Below, piece by piece: positions 1 through 9,322 of a stretch of 64,000 nt of DNA. The DNA is taken from NCBI GenBank assembly GCA_020161355.1, contig JAIUOF010000004.1, positions 186,001 through 250,000 on the forward strand, written 5' to 3'. The position numbers were made by a program, and so were the translations under genes. The stretch is from Bacteroidota bacterium (lineage in GTDB: Bacteria > Bacteroidota > Bacteroidia > Cytophagales > Spirosomataceae). The stretch's first letter is position 1; each line of letters starts with the position of its first letter. The notes beneath the pieces are model-generated. The model was not told the DNA's origin, searched no databases, and worked only from the letters and a program-made list of their open reading frames with translations.

Positions 1-1186
1 CGCTTCCTGTTCCACCTGAAACCAGATTATAGGCAAAGTTTCCGAAAGCTGCAATTTTCTTACCTTTGGCCACCGGTAAAGCTGCATTATCATTTTTTAA
101 TAATACCATACCTTCAGTGGCCGCATTTCTTACTACTGCCTGATGAGCCACCAGATTTGGCTTATTGGAATATTTATATCCTGCATAAGAAGGCGATATT
201 TTCATGATATCAAGAATGCGTTCTACGTTGATATCAAGCACTTTTTCGTCTAATTTACCTTCTTTTACGGCGTTAACGATGGCTTCATATTGTTTGGTTG
301 TACCCGGCATTATCAGGTCGTTTCCGGCTTTCATTTGTTCTACAGGATTATCGCCCCCAAACCAGTCAGTCATCACAAATCCTTTGTATTTCCAATCGCC
401 ACGAAGTACATCTGTCAACAGTTCACGGCTTTGCGAAGTGTAAGTTCCGTTAAGTTTATTATAAGAAGACATAACCGTCCATGGTTTTCCTTCTTTTACA
501 GCAATCTCAAATCCTTTCAGATAAATCTCTCTTATGGCTCTTTGACTTGCTTTTACGTTGATGGTATTTCGGTTAGTCTCGTGGTTGTTTAACGCAAAGT
601 GCTTCAAAGAAGTACCTACACCCTGACTTTGGATTCCCCGAATAATGGCGGCACTCATTTTCCCGGCCAGATAGGGGTCTTCAGACATATACTCAAAATT
701 CCTTCCTCCCAGCGGGTTGCGGTGTATGTTGATGGCTGGTCCCAAAATCACGTCCACACCATATTCTTTTACTTCATTTCCCATTGCTTTACCTACCTTA
801 TCTATCAACTGTGTATCCCAGGTACAAGCCAGTAATGAGGAAATAGGAAAAGCAGTAGCGAAATATTTTTGTGTTTCATTGGGTCTGTCAGGCATAATTC
901 TCAAACCTGCAGGGCCGTCAGCTACTACCATACCTTTAATACCAACCCTTGGAACGTCCGCCGTTGTTCCGGCAGCTCCAGGCACACGGGTTTGTGTCTG
1001 CCCTACCACAGGGCCACCACTCATTTCAGCAGGCAATGTAATCCCCGGCATGTTCATACCCATCCCAACCACCAGACGAGCCTTTTCTTCCATAGTCATG
1101 GAGGCCACAATCGCCTTGCTGGTTTTTATTTGAGCTGATGCTACAACAGCAACAAAGCAGAAGACCGTCAACAGTTTTACTTTCAT
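1..1186 (-). CDS. GH3 beta-glucosidase, N-terminal part (cut by window edge)
   Basis: Secreted glycoside hydrolase family 3 enzyme, expected to release terminal beta-glucosyl (or xylosyl) units in the periplasm. The frame is open from the ATG at 1186 to the window edge, so about 395 N-terminal residues are present and the C-terminal (alpha/beta)6 and fibronectin-like domains lie outside. Seen: a signal peptide ending in VASAQ, a VADGPAGLR substrate-binding segment, KHFALNNHETNR near residue 195, and the nucleophile motif MTDWFGG with Asp at about residue 274. The AGNDLIMPG segment follows as in other GH3 enzymes. Start chosen because the signal peptide begins right there. The next gene is on the same strand, but the 280-bp gap argues against tight co-transcription. 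Family assignment is firm; substrate is not visible. Confidence 0.93.
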   Translation of the reverse strand, partial: MKVKLLTVFCFVAVVASAQIKTSKAIVASMTMEEKARLVVGMGMNMPGITLPAEMSGGPVVGQTQTRVPGAAGTTADVPRVGIKGMVVADGPAGLRIMPDRPNETQKYFATAFPISSLLACTWDTQLIDKVGKAMGNEVKEYGVDVILGPAINIHRNPLGGRNFEYMSEDPYLAGKMSAAIIRGIQSQGVGTSLKHFALNNHETNRNTINVKASQRAIREIYLKGFEIAVKEGKPWTVMSSYNKLNGTYTSQSRELLTDVLRGDWKYKGFVMTDWFGGDNPVEQMKAGNDLIMPGTTKQYEAIVNAVKEGKLDEKVLDINVERILDIMKISPSYAGYKYSNKPNLVAHQAVVRNAATEGMVLLKNDNAALPVAKGKKIAAFGNFAYNLVSGGTGS

Positions 1187-1467
1187 ATTTTTAAAATTTA
1201 TTTGGAGAAACCTTATTGTATCACTTTGATAAAATAAGAACAAATGTATTATGTTTTGCAGGAAAGAAATATGGAATTGGTCAGTTTTTTTTCTGAGAAG
1301 AAGGAAATTCCACAAAATACTTGTCAACCAATTTTATATATCGGGTAAAAAAATCAGCCCCCCATTGAGTTTTAACGGCTGAAATAACTGTAAAATAAAA
1401 GAAGCTATTGCACAAAAGGAGCAGGATAGTAGCCGAAAATTTTCATCCTCACACCATTTGAAAAAGA

Positions 1468-2529
1468 TTATTCAGGTAAATTTTTCCTCAAAAAATTAAG
1501 AAAATTTCCACTCATTATTTTCTCAATATCAGAAGATACATAACCTCTTTTATCAAGCAGGACGCTTAATTTCTGGAGATCTGCGATGGTTTTCAGGTCA
1601 TAGGGGCATTGTTCTCTTCCAAAAGCCCCGTCAAGATCGGAGCCGATACCGGCATGGTTGGCATTCCCTGCCAACTGGCACACGTGATCAATATTGTCCA
1701 CCACATGCTCCAGACTACAGCCTGTGTTTTCCGGAGTCGAAACACCTCGCACCCAGTCTGGCATCAGCATCCAGGCATCCAGGGCCGCCCCTATTACTCC
1801 TCCTCTTTTGATAATGGCAAGTATTTGCTCATCAGAGTATTGGCGGTTATGATTCACAAATCTTCTGGCATTGTTATGACTAGCCAATAATGGCCCGGAG
1901 TAGTATTCGATAGCTTGCCAAAAGGCATCATCACACAGGTGAGTCATGTCGAGAATAATCCCCAAACGTTCAATTTCTTTTAATAAATCCAAACCATTTT
2001 GGTTCATTTTCCCTGTGGAATTGGTGCCATTGGCATATCTGCCTTCACGGTAATGAGCAGGGCCAATCGCCCTTAGTCCGCTTTCCCAGGCTTTTTCCAG
2101 ATAAGAAACCTCCACAATAGAATCAGCCCCTTCAAGGCTCAAAATATATCCAATGGTGTGCTTATCGGTATTCCAGGCATTCAAATGGGCTTCCAGATCT
2201 GTCTTGTTTTTAATCATTCTCATCTCACCGGCCTCTTCCATTGCTTTATACCATGCCAACTGGCCCTGGGTCTGAGCCCAGGCTTGAGCAGGCGAATTCC
2301 AGCCTGGTAAATCACTCTCCGGCTTCACATAGCGGGCAATTTGGGTGGCAACCACGAGTCCGATATTTCCTTTTCTCAATTCAGGAAGCGAAACTGTTGC
2401 CCTACCCCGGTCAGGCTTATCGGTTAAACTTTCCTCCCGACTATTAATCTCCGGCAAAGGTCTGGTAAGGTCACGATTCCATTCCAAAGCGTTCATCGAA
2501 AGGTCAAGGTGGGCATCTAAAACAAACAT
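1468..2529 (-). CDS. Membrane dipeptidase family protein (peptidase M19)
   Basis: Zinc metallopeptidase of the renal/membrane dipeptidase family, which hydrolyses dipeptides, including ones with a C-terminal D-residue. The 353 residues match family length. Metal-ligand motifs are in the right order: HLD at residues 7-9, LEGAD with Glu133, DMTHLCD with His197, ASHNN with His218, and GIGSDLDGAFG near residue 298. No signal peptide is visible, so it appears cytoplasmic, unlike the anchored eukaryotic enzymes. It lies alone between the GH3 gene and a serine hydrolase gene, all on the minus strand. Possible roles are peptidoglycan dipeptide recycling or detoxification; the sequence does not decide between them. 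Confidence 0.92.
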   Translation of the reverse strand: MFVLDAHLDLSMNALEWNRDLTRPLPEINSREESLTDKPDRGRATVSLPELRKGNIGLVVATQIARYVKPESDLPGWNSPAQAWAQTQGQLAWYKAMEEAGEMRMIKNKTDLEAHLNAWNTDKHTIGYILSLEGADSIVEVSYLEKAWESGLRAIGPAHYREGRYANGTNSTGKMNQNGLDLLKEIERLGIILDMTHLCDDAFWQAIEYYSGPLLASHNNARRFVNHNRQYSDEQILAIIKRGGVIGAALDAWMLMPDWVRGVSTPENTGCSLEHVVDNIDHVCQLAGNANHAGIGSDLDGAFGREQCPYDLKTIADLQKLSVLLDKRGYVSSDIEKIMSGNFLNFLRKNLPE

Positions 2530-2580
2530 ATCTTGATGAATAACAGCTAGTTAGGCTTTATATTTTTAAAAAATTCCAAA

Positions 2581-2676
2581 CAGGGCGGTCCTCCTATGCC
2601 CTCTTGCATCGGGCATAGGAGTCAGGCTTTCGCCACTCGCTCCACGCTAATGCGTGGGAGCTCAAACAATGGCTCT
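2581..2676. repeat. Intergenic palindromic repeat, copy 1 (two hairpins)
   Basis: Two adjacent inverted repeats lie between the dipeptidase gene and the stop codon of the serine hydrolase gene. The first has a perfect 11-bp stem (2591-2601 with 2611-2621). The second, at 2639-2661, is built on CTCCACGC...GCGTGGGAG. Read on the minus strand, the second hairpin with its flank (TTGTTTGAGCTCCCACGC) recurs near 5407 and, without the TTGTTT flank, near 29598. A mobile palindromic repeat is the simplest reading; it may also help end transcription. Confidence 0.6.
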
Positions 2677-2680
2677 ATCC

Positions 2681-4204
2681 TTACCGCAAGACTCCTTCAA
2701 GAGGTGTCCGATCCTGTTTTTGATTCCAGATATTAATGACATCCATTTTTACGGCATCACCGTCAAACTTACAAATAACAGTCTCGGTGTGAGGGCTTTC
2801 AATGTATCTGAGGGTAAATTCAAGGGTGTTTTCATCAACCCAGGTGAAGCTCCCTGTTACGTCAAAAGCAGGAAGGCCTTTTCTATTGGCCATAGCTCTG
2901 GCCACAAGATATGGTCCAAACTTGGTGGTTTTCTGATAATTCCATTGCTCTCTTCCAAAGCTTATCAAATGGTCAGTAGAGTCGGTCCTGAGTTTAAGTA
3001 AGCAGCTTTGGCTGTCAAAACTAAAGCTTGCTGAAATTACTTTCTTCGCAACTTCCCCTTTGAAAATCACGTCTTTGCCACTCAAATATTTTTCCATTTT
3101 ACTTGAGTTGATTTTGTCAGGAACGCCCAATTTAAGAGCTTTAAGTTTGTCGCTTAATCGCGTCAATTCTTCCTGATTAGGCTTTAGAGGCTTTGGACCC
3201 ATTGCGGGTAGAATATTCTCCCACATAAGGTTGATTTCGCTCTGCATATCAGTGGTTTCGGCAGTGAATATCACCACTGCGTCTTTCTCGGGCAACATGA
3301 TGATAAACTGTCCGTTGGCTCCGTCGCCACGATAACCATTGTTACGGCATCTCCACATCTGGTAACAATAGCCTTGCAGCCAGTCACTTTTGGCAAGTTC
3401 CTCAGCTGAGGCATCAGGTTTTTGCATAATTTTCATGGTCGAGGCTTCGTTGACCCATGCTTCAGGTAGTATTTGCTTGCCATTCCACTTGCCTTTTTGT
3501 AAAAACAATTGACCAAACTTGGCCATATCTTCGGTCTTCAATCTAAGTCCCCAGCCGCCCACGTTGATATCATTAGGATCCACTTCCCAGTCTATATTTT
3601 TGATTCCCAGCGGCTCAAACAATCTTGGGGTTAAATAGTCTATAATCTTTTGACCTGTCACTTTCTGAACAATAGCCGACAGCAGGTAGGTAGCCGCAGA
3701 ATTATAGAGAAACTTGGTTCCGGGCTTATTTTCGATTGGCCAGGCAAGGAAACTTTTTATCCAATCATTTCCAGCCATGATATGGCCGGGCTCTTTTTCC
3801 ATACCTACGCTCATGCTCAGCAGATCTTTAACTTCCAAAGCTGCCAGGTTATCACTTATTTTTTCCGGTAATTTATCAGGGAAAAAACTGATTACTTTGT
3901 CAGTCACTTTTAGTTTTCCTTCACTTACTGCCAACCCAACTGCTGTGGCAGTAAAGCTTTTGGAGCAAGAGTACATAGTATGTCGGAGATCTGACCGATA
4001 AGGATTCCACCAACCTTCTGCCACCACTTTTCCGTGACGAACAATCATCATGCTATGAAACTCCACATTGGATTTTTCGGCGGCTTCAAGGAATTTTATG
4101 ATAGCTGATGATGGAATACCTTCTGCTTCGGGAGTACTTCGGGGAAGTGAGCCCTGAGCCCAGGCATAAACAGAAATCAGAAGGAAGAAGAATATTTTTT
4201 TCAT
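2681..4204 (-). CDS. Secreted serine hydrolase, beta-lactamase class C fold
   Basis: Penicillin-recognising serine hydrolase of the class C beta-lactamase/esterase superfamily, 507 residues. Seen: signal peptide ending AWAQ, the SxxK motif SCSK with nucleophile Ser79 in MYSCSKSFTA, and a YNS motif in FLYNSAATYL that takes the place of the usual YxN. The catalytic domain fills about residues 25-340. The remaining ~160 residues form a separate C-terminal domain of unknown role. Relatives act as 6-aminohexanoate-dimer hydrolases, esterases or D-amino-acid peptidases rather than true beta-lactamases, so resistance should not be inferred. It stands alone, with palindromic repeats on both sides. 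Confidence 0.85.
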   Translation of the reverse strand: MKKIFFFLLISVYAWAQGSLPRSTPEAEGIPSSAIIKFLEAAEKSNVEFHSMMIVRHGKVVAEGWWNPYRSDLRHTMYSCSKSFTATAVGLAVSEGKLKVTDKVISFFPDKLPEKISDNLAALEVKDLLSMSVGMEKEPGHIMAGNDWIKSFLAWPIENKPGTKFLYNSAATYLLSAIVQKVTGQKIIDYLTPRLFEPLGIKNIDWEVDPNDINVGGWGLRLKTEDMAKFGQLFLQKGKWNGKQILPEAWVNEASTMKIMQKPDASAEELAKSDWLQGYCYQMWRCRNNGYRGDGANGQFIIMLPEKDAVVIFTAETTDMQSEINLMWENILPAMGPKPLKPNQEELTRLSDKLKALKLGVPDKINSSKMEKYLSGKDVIFKGEVAKKVISASFSFDSQSCLLKLRTDSTDHLISFGREQWNYQKTTKFGPYLVARAMANRKGLPAFDVTGSFTWVDENTLEFTLRYIESPHTETVICKFDGDAVKMDVINIWNQKQDRTPLEGVLR

Positions 4205-4249
4205 TTTGTTTATATTATTTAAGGTAAAAATATCGGTATTCTAAATTTC

Positions 4250-4327
4250 ACCCCTAACAGGGTTTTGAGTTCCTGGTTTTCTTTTTTCTTATAATTATTT
4301 CATCCCTACGGGAATTAAGTTTCACTT
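4250..4327. repeat. REP-like palindromes
   Basis: Between the serine hydrolase and aldo/keto reductase genes lie two small palindromes, ACCCCTAACAGGGT near 4250 and ATCCCTACGGGAAT near 4312, separated by a T-rich stretch. Spacing and core (ATCCC-N3-GGGAT type) resemble the better preserved units at 11167-11364, so I place them in the same repeat family. The sequence similarity is limited to the palindromes. Confidence 0.4.
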
Positions 4328-4381
4328 TTAGGTTAAGTCCTTCATTTCCTATTAAACCTAAATTTTCATTTTGTGAAAAAA

Positions 4382-5353
4382 TCACATACTCCATTCGGTA
4401 GGAACACGATCCCAACGATGCTTTTTGAGCTCGGAAAGTAAGTCAACATCAAGACCAATACCATCACTACAGCCCATATTGATTTCCACGTTTTTGATAC
4501 GTCGCATTCCGGGAATAATTGTTGAAATATCGGGATTGGCTAAAATAAACCTGAGAGCCATTTGGGCCATCGACATATCCTGAGGGATCAATGGCTTGAG
4601 AGCATCGGCATGTTCTACGCTGGAAATGAGGTTTTCGGGTACAAAATATTTTGAACGCCAGTCATTCTCGGGAAAAGTAGTTTCTTTGGTGAAAGTTCCG
4701 GTTAGGGTGCCTTCGTCAAAAGGAACGCGGGCAATCACAGCTATGTCTTTTTCCCGACAAAGCGGCAAAAGGTTATCTTCCGGTGCCTGATCAAAAATGT
4801 TGTAAATCACCTGTACTGAGTCAATTAGGCCGGTCTTTATAGTTTCGAGTGAATTATCCAGTTCCCAACGGTTTACACTTATTCCCCAGGCTTTAACTTT
4901 TCCTTCCCTGGTGAGTTTTTCTATAGTGCTTTTCCATTCGTCCTGAGTGGCCCATTCGTCTTCCCAAACATGAAACTGCTGCAAATCGATGGATTCCACT
5001 CCCAGGTTTCTCAGGCTACTTTCGGTGTATTCAACAATGTAATCAGCGGGAAAAACGTCTGCGATATTGAAACCTCTTTTTGAGGGCCAGATACGATTCT
5101 TGGGTGGAATTTTGGTTGCCACATAAAGTTTCTTTCCTAAATTCCTTTTGACGGTTTTATTCAGAATTTCCTCGCTTTTACCATTACCATAGGCCCAGGC
5201 GGTGTCAAAAAAATTGCAACCCAAATCAATTGCCCGGTCTAATGCAGCGTTTACCTCGGTTTCTTCGGAGCCCGTCCAACCGGCCATTCCCCACATTCCG
5301 TACCCCATCTCGCTAACCATCCAGCCGGTTCTTCCAAATTTTCTGTATTTCAT
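4382..5353 (-). CDS. Aldo/keto reductase
   Basis: NADPH-dependent oxidoreductase of the aldo/keto reductase superfamily, a TIM barrel that reduces aldehydes and ketones or oxidises sugar alcohols in the cytoplasm. The 323 residues match the family, and the catalytic tetrad is complete: Asp50 and Tyr55 in FFDTAWAYG, Lys81 in VATKIPP, His128 in QQFHVWEDE. A cofactor-binding tail segment, STIIPGMRRIKNVEIN, is also present. The start ATG at 5353 is followed at once by the conserved first strand (MKYRKFGRTG). The next gene downstream, beyond a small repeat, is an HpcH-type aldolase on the same strand. The substrate cannot be read from the sequence. Confidence 0.92.
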   Translation of the reverse strand: MKYRKFGRTGWMVSEMGYGMWGMAGWTGSEETEVNAALDRAIDLGCNFFDTAWAYGNGKSEEILNKTVKRNLGKKLYVATKIPPKNRIWPSKRGFNIADVFPADYIVEYTESSLRNLGVESIDLQQFHVWEDEWATQDEWKSTIEKLTREGKVKAWGISVNRWELDNSLETIKTGLIDSVQVIYNIFDQAPEDNLLPLCREKDIAVIARVPFDEGTLTGTFTKETTFPENDWRSKYFVPENLISSVEHADALKPLIPQDMSMAQMALRFILANPDISTIIPGMRRIKNVEINMGCSDGIGLDVDLLSELKKHRWDRVPTEWSM

Positions 5354-5396
5354 TTTGTAATAAATATTAATTCAAATGTAATCAAAAATAGCAGCA

Positions 5397-5440
5397 GGGA
5401 TCGTAGCATTTGTTTGAGCTCCCACGCTATGGCGTGGCAG
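5397..5440. repeat. Intergenic palindromic repeat, copy 2
   Basis: The stretch contains GGGATCGT followed by TTGTTTGAGCTCCCACGC and the perfect hairpin CCACGC-TATG-GCGTGG (5422-5437). It matches the minus-strand reading of copy 1 near 2639-2676 and shares GGATCGT plus GAGCTCCCACGC with copy 3 near 29588. It sits between the stop of the aldolase gene (5457) and the start of the reductase gene (5353). Confidence 0.6.
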
Positions 5441-5456
5441 GCCGCTGCCCTAAAAA

Positions 5457-6245
5457 CTAATACCCCCTCAATTTGCTATTTCCAGTGTTATTCCGAAACT
5501 CATCCAAAGTATTATTTGCAATGGTTTTTAAGGCTGAAGAGTCATTAAACATCGTAAGAAATTTAAATCCTAAATCCGCAAATAGTCTTGCATTTTTAGG
5601 ATTTCCGGCATGAATTCCTGTTATGAGATGATTCTCTTCGGCTACTGCCAATATTTCTTTTAGGATTTGCATAAAGCTCGGATCTTTAAAATTTGCCAAT
5701 TTTTTATAACCCAAGGAAGCACTCAAGTCCCATGGCCCCACATAAAAACCGTTTAGATGTTCTACTTGGGCCATTTCCCTCATGTTTTTGAGTGCGTCAG
5801 GAGTCTCAATCATAGCAAAAGTGATAGTGTGTTGGTTGGCGGTCTGCATATAATTTTCTCCAAAAACCACACTTGCCCGTGTTGGACCAATACTTCGGTT
5901 GCCATCGGGATAATATTTGGCGGCCCTCACGAATGCCTCCGTTTCCTCGGCATTATTGAGCATTGGACATATCAACCCTTCTACACCAACATCGAGCATA
6001 CGCATAATATACGCAGGGTCATTGGCCGGTAGCCTAACAAAAGAAGTAGAGGAAGATGCCCGCATGGCTTGCAACATAGGAATAAGTGTATTCAAATCAG
6101 CCGAAAGCCCATGCTGGGTATCAATCGTAATGGCATCAAAGCCTGTAGAGGCCAGAATTTCGACATTCCATGCCGAAGGAGAGCTCACCCAGGCATTGGT
6201 GACCGGAAGTCCTTCTGCCCATTTCTTTTTTAAGGTATTTTGCAT
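5457..6245 (-). CDS. HpcH/HpaI-type class II aldolase
   Basis: Metal-dependent pyruvate aldolase of the HpcH/HpaI family, which cleaves 4-hydroxy-2-oxo acids to pyruvate and an aldehyde in aromatic or sugar-acid breakdown. The 262 residues match the family. Visible active-site features are DTQHGLS with the catalytic His, VRLPAND with the pyruvate-binding Arg, and the metal ligands Glu in FAMIETPDAL and Asp in GPWDLSASLG. The gene ends one base after the stop region of the glycerol kinase gene begins (gap 1 bp), so glpK and this gene are probably one transcript in the order glpK then aldolase. The natural substrate is unknown; 2-keto-3-deoxy sugar acids are possible. Confidence 0.9.
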   Translation of the reverse strand: MQNTLKKKWAEGLPVTNAWVSSPSAWNVEILASTGFDAITIDTQHGLSADLNTLIPMLQAMRASSSTSFVRLPANDPAYIMRMLDVGVEGLICPMLNNAEETEAFVRAAKYYPDGNRSIGPTRASVVFGENYMQTANQHTITFAMIETPDALKNMREMAQVEHLNGFYVGPWDLSASLGYKKLANFKDPSFMQILKEILAVAEENHLITGIHAGNPKNARLFADLGFKFLTMFNDSSALKTIANNTLDEFRNNTGNSKLRGY

Positions 6246-6246
6246 T

Positions 6247-7743
6247 TTAATCTTCCCAGTTTCGTGATCGTTCTATGGCTTTCTTCCAGCCTTTATGATA
6301 GGCCGCTCTTTGAGTTTCATCCATTTTCGGTTGCCATTGTTTATCTACGCCCCAGTTTTCTACCAAATCCTCAAGATTTGACCAGAAACCAACGGCCAGA
6401 CCGGCAGCATAAGCAGCACCAAGGGCAGTGGTTTCAATCATTTCGGGTCTTATGACGGGTACTTTCAGCATGTCAGACTGAAACTGCATGAGCATTTCGT
6501 TTACAACCATACCTCCATCCACTCTCAATGAAGAAAGAGAAAGTCCGGCGTCTTTTTCCATGGCTTCCAATACATCAAGGGTCTGATAAGCAGTAGCTTC
6601 CAATACCGCTCTTGCAATGTGACCCTTGTTGACAAATCGGGTAAGGCCTGCGATCACTCCGCGGGCTGAATTCTCCCAATAGGGTGCATATAGGCCGGAG
6701 AACGCCGGTACAAAATAGGCTCCACCGTTATCTTCCACAGTTGCAGCCAAGGTTTGTACATCAGCAGAGTTTTTGATGATTCCGAGGTTATCCCTAAGCC
6801 ACTGAACCAATGCCCCTGCAATAGCAACCGAACCCTCCAAGGCATAATGAACAGGCTGGTTTTCAAATTGATATGCAACTGTGGTCAAAAGTCCAAATTT
6901 CGAAGGGATGGGCTTTGGGCCTGTATTCAATAGCATGAAGCAACCGGTACCATAAGTGTTTTTAGCCTCCCCAGGCTTAAAGCAAGTTTGACCGACCAAT
7001 GCCGCCTGCTGGTCACCCAAAATTCCGGCAAGTGGTACTCCTGCTAATGGTTCTGACTTAATTTCTCCATATTTCATGCTGCTGGGTTTGATTTCGGGCA
7101 ACATGGCTTTGGGGATATTTAGTAAAGTGAGAATTTCATCGTCCCAGGCTTGGGTTTCAAGGTTCATGAGTTGGGTACGTGAAGCGTTGGTCACATCGGT
7201 AATGTGCAGGCCTCCGTTGATGCCTCCCGTCAGATGCCAGGCCACAAATGTATCCATGTTACCAAAAATCGCCGTACCATTTTCGGCATCTTCCCGCAAA
7301 CCCTCTACATTTTCAAGCAGCCATTGTATTTTTAAACCACTGAAATAGGTAGCAAGTGGAAGACCGGTTTTATCACGAAACCATTGACTTCCGATGGTTT
7401 TTTCAAGTTCATCAACACGTTTTCCCACTCGGGTGTCCTGCCACACAAGGGCATTGTAATAAGCCTTGCCCGTGCGACGATTCCAAACTACGGTGGTTTC
7501 CCTTTGGTTAGTGATTCCGCAAGCCAGAATATTCTCAATTTTAATCTGATGTTTGATACGGGCATTGGCGATTACTTCTTGAGTATTTCGCCAGATTTCC
7601 TCGGGATTATGCTCTACCCAGCCGGGCTGAGGGAAGATCTGTTCATGTTCTTTTTGAGCAACGGAAATTATTTTCCCTTTTTTATCAAAAAATATACAAC
7701 GGGTACTGGTAGTGCCCTGGTCTATAGAGGCAATGTAATTCAT
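6247..7743 (-). CDS. glpK: Glycerol kinase
   Basis: Phosphorylates glycerol to glycerol-3-phosphate with ATP in the cytoplasm. At 498 residues it is exactly family length. Seen: [14 protein letters not shown] phosphate-binding loop at the N-terminus, NQRETTVVW glycerol-binding Arg-Glu pair, LVWQDTR, the FGGY-family signature around [17 protein letters not shown], and the C-terminal [10 protein letters not shown]. It precedes the HpcH-type aldolase gene with a one-base gap. No glpF or glpD gene is in the window, so the other glycerol genes must lie elsewhere. Confidence 0.97.
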   Translation of the reverse strand: MNYIASIDQGTTSTRCIFFDKKGKIISVAQKEHEQIFPQPGWVEHNPEEIWRNTQEVIANARIKHQIKIENILACGITNQRETTVVWNRRTGKAYYNALVWQDTRVGKRVDELEKTIGSQWFRDKTGLPLATYFSGLKIQWLLENVEGLREDAENGTAIFGNMDTFVAWHLTGGINGGLHITDVTNASRTQLMNLETQAWDDEILTLLNIPKAMLPEIKPSSMKYGEIKSEPLAGVPLAGILGDQQAALVGQTCFKPGEAKNTYGTGCFMLLNTGPKPIPSKFGLLTTVAYQFENQPVHYALEGSVAIAGALVQWLRDNLGIIKNSADVQTLAATVEDNGGAYFVPAFSGLYAPYWENSARGVIAGLTRFVNKGHIARAVLEATAYQTLDVLEAMEKDAGLSLSSLRVDGGMVVNEMLMQFQSDMLKVPVIRPEMIETTALGAAYAAGLAVGFWSNLEDLVENWGVDKQWQPKMDETQRAAYHKGWKKAIERSRNWED

Positions 7744-7773
7744 TTTTTAAGGCTGAAATTTTAAAATTCTAAG

Positions 7774-8619
7774 TTAATATTTACACTTCTTATTATCAGC
7801 TTTTTGATAATAGTTTTTATAGTTTTTTGCTTTGGGATCCATACAGCCCTCAAGCTCAAGGAGTTCGACCTTTCTAAACTCTATCGGATGGCTTTCACTT
7901 TGTAACGAAATGCTTCCATGGCTAAGTGGCTGACCATCGGGCTTAATTTTAGGGTCGAAGCCGCTTACTACTCCCCCACCTATTACCGGCTTTTCGTAGG
8001 TCATTACCAGCTCGTTATTTATAAAATGCCTGATCAAAGAGTCTCCCAAAACCTCCACTTCGGCTCTTACCCATTGGTCGCCATCAAAAGTTTTTGAAGT
8101 AGAATTGATACAATGCCGGGTGTCAAATTTGTTTTCATAAGTTACGTGCGTTCCCGGAGTGCAAAGATTACAGGTGGTCCTGGGCTTACCATCCCCTTTT
8201 CCACCTAGCAGCTGTACCTCTATCGAAACCGGAAAATCCTGATCTTTGAGCATCGTACTGGCAGGCTGTCCATGAATCATGATACCACTATTTCTCCAGG
8301 CCCAGTCTTCTCCGCCTTTGGCTTGATCTCCCACAAAACGGTACTCAACTGCTATTTTGTAATATGAAAAATCACCTTTGTAAAACATGTGACCATAGCG
8401 GTAGTTAAATGGATCGTAAGCATCGGTATTGACCACTATTTTTTTGTCTTTTACCGAAAAAGTATTGCCAAAATTATCATTAAGGTCATAATTTCTGATT
8501 TTTATATCCCAGTTTTTCAGGTCTTTACCATTGAAAAGTTGCTTCCACTCTTTTTGTGGAGCTGTAATTTGACCGAATACGCTGGTAGTCACTAGAATTA
8601 ACCAAAGGGCTTTTTTCAT
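7774..8619 (-). CDS. DUF1080 protein (3-keto-disaccharide hydrolase family), exported
   Basis: Concanavalin-like jelly-roll protein of the DUF1080 family, some members of which hydrolyse 3-keto-glycosides. I take the ATG at 8619, not the one 33 bp upstream, because it starts the signal peptide (MKKALWLILVTTSVFGQ). The mature part contains the typical WKQLFNGKDLKNWD opening, GIMIHGQPAS and a SISLQSESHPIEFRKVEL end. A short tail follows with spaced residues C-MDP-AKNY-C-Y, like the CxDPxAxNY repeats seen at the end of many exported Bacteroidota proteins. It is divergent from the subunit-3/GMC oxidoreductase pair at 8798-11029, a pairing that suggests one 3-keto-sugar pathway. Confidence 0.85.
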   Translation of the reverse strand: MKKALWLILVTTSVFGQITAPQKEWKQLFNGKDLKNWDIKIRNYDLNDNFGNTFSVKDKKIVVNTDAYDPFNYRYGHMFYKGDFSYYKIAVEYRFVGDQAKGGEDWAWRNSGIMIHGQPASTMLKDQDFPVSIEVQLLGGKGDGKPRTTCNLCTPGTHVTYENKFDTRHCINSTSKTFDGDQWVRAEVEVLGDSLIRHFINNELVMTYEKPVIGGGVVSGFDPKIKPDGQPLSHGSISLQSESHPIEFRKVELLELEGCMDPKAKNYKNYYQKADNKKCKY

Positions 8620-8797
8620 TGATGTAAGGGTTAAGAATTTTGCCAAAGGCATAAGGTTGAAAACTGTGCAATTTATTATAAAACTGCCATTTTGGGGTTT
8701 TTTGTAAGAAAATTTAATGCAAAATGAATTTTAGAAGAAATAGAATCGAATTATTTAATAATTTTAAAAATTAATTTCAACCCTAATTATAAATTGG

Positions 8798-9319
8798 ATG
8801 AAACGACGCGAAGTTTTTTCGAGCCTAACCCTGGGTATTGTCGGTGCGGTTAGTCTCCCATCCTGGGCTAATAACTGGACAGCCCAAAATCTTAAACCTG
8901 ATAGTTTAGAACTTAACACCTCAGAGGAAGACCTTCTTGATGACATTTGTGAAGCAATAATTCCTGAAACCGATACTCCCGGTTCCAGAACTTTACAAAT
9001 ACCGAAATTTGTAAAACTCATGGTGACAGACATGCACAAGCCTGCTGACCAGGAAAAGTTTAAAAAAGGATTGGCTAAGATAAACGAACTCTCAATTTCT
9101 TTTTTCGGAAAATCTTTTGGAGATTCAAGTACTCAGCAGAAGCTTCACTTATTGCAAGGCTTTGGGATGAGTTCAGACGAAAACCTTAAGTTTTTCATGG
9201 ATGCCACCAAGCGGTATGCCATTCGTGCTTATACTACTTCAGAATATTATCAGGTCAACATTGAGAAATTTGAATTTGCTCCTGCACGTTATCACGGCTG
9301 TGTACCTTTAAATCAGTAA
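8798..9319 (+). CDS. Gluconate 2-dehydrogenase subunit 3 family protein
   Basis: Small accessory subunit of membrane-bound sugar dehydrogenases, 173 residues. The N-terminus MKRREVFSSL followed by a hydrophobic stretch and SWAN looks like a twin-arginine (Tat) signal, expected for a partner of an exported flavoprotein. The rest (LLDDICEAIIPETDTPGS) has the family's acidic opening. The gene ends 3 bp before the GMC oxidoreductase, so the two are surely co-transcribed. Family knowledge: the small subunit helps fold, export and deliver electrons for the large subunit. Confident on the family, not on the substrate. Confidence 0.9.
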   Translation: MKRREVFSSLTLGIVGAVSLPSWANNWTAQNLKPDSLELNTSEEDLLDDICEAIIPETDTPGSRTLQIPKFVKLMVTDMHKPADQEKFKKGLAKINELSISFFGKSFGDSSTQQKLHLLQGFGMSSDENLKFFMDATKRYAIRAYTTSEYYQVNIEKFEFAPARYHGCVPLNQ

Positions 9320-9322
9320 ATT

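Noticed and set aside
2681..4204. Beta-lactamase antibiotic resistance gene
   Set aside because: Only the shared serine-hydrolase fold is evident. The C-terminal extension and YNS motif fit esterase/peptidase relatives, so resistance is not supported.
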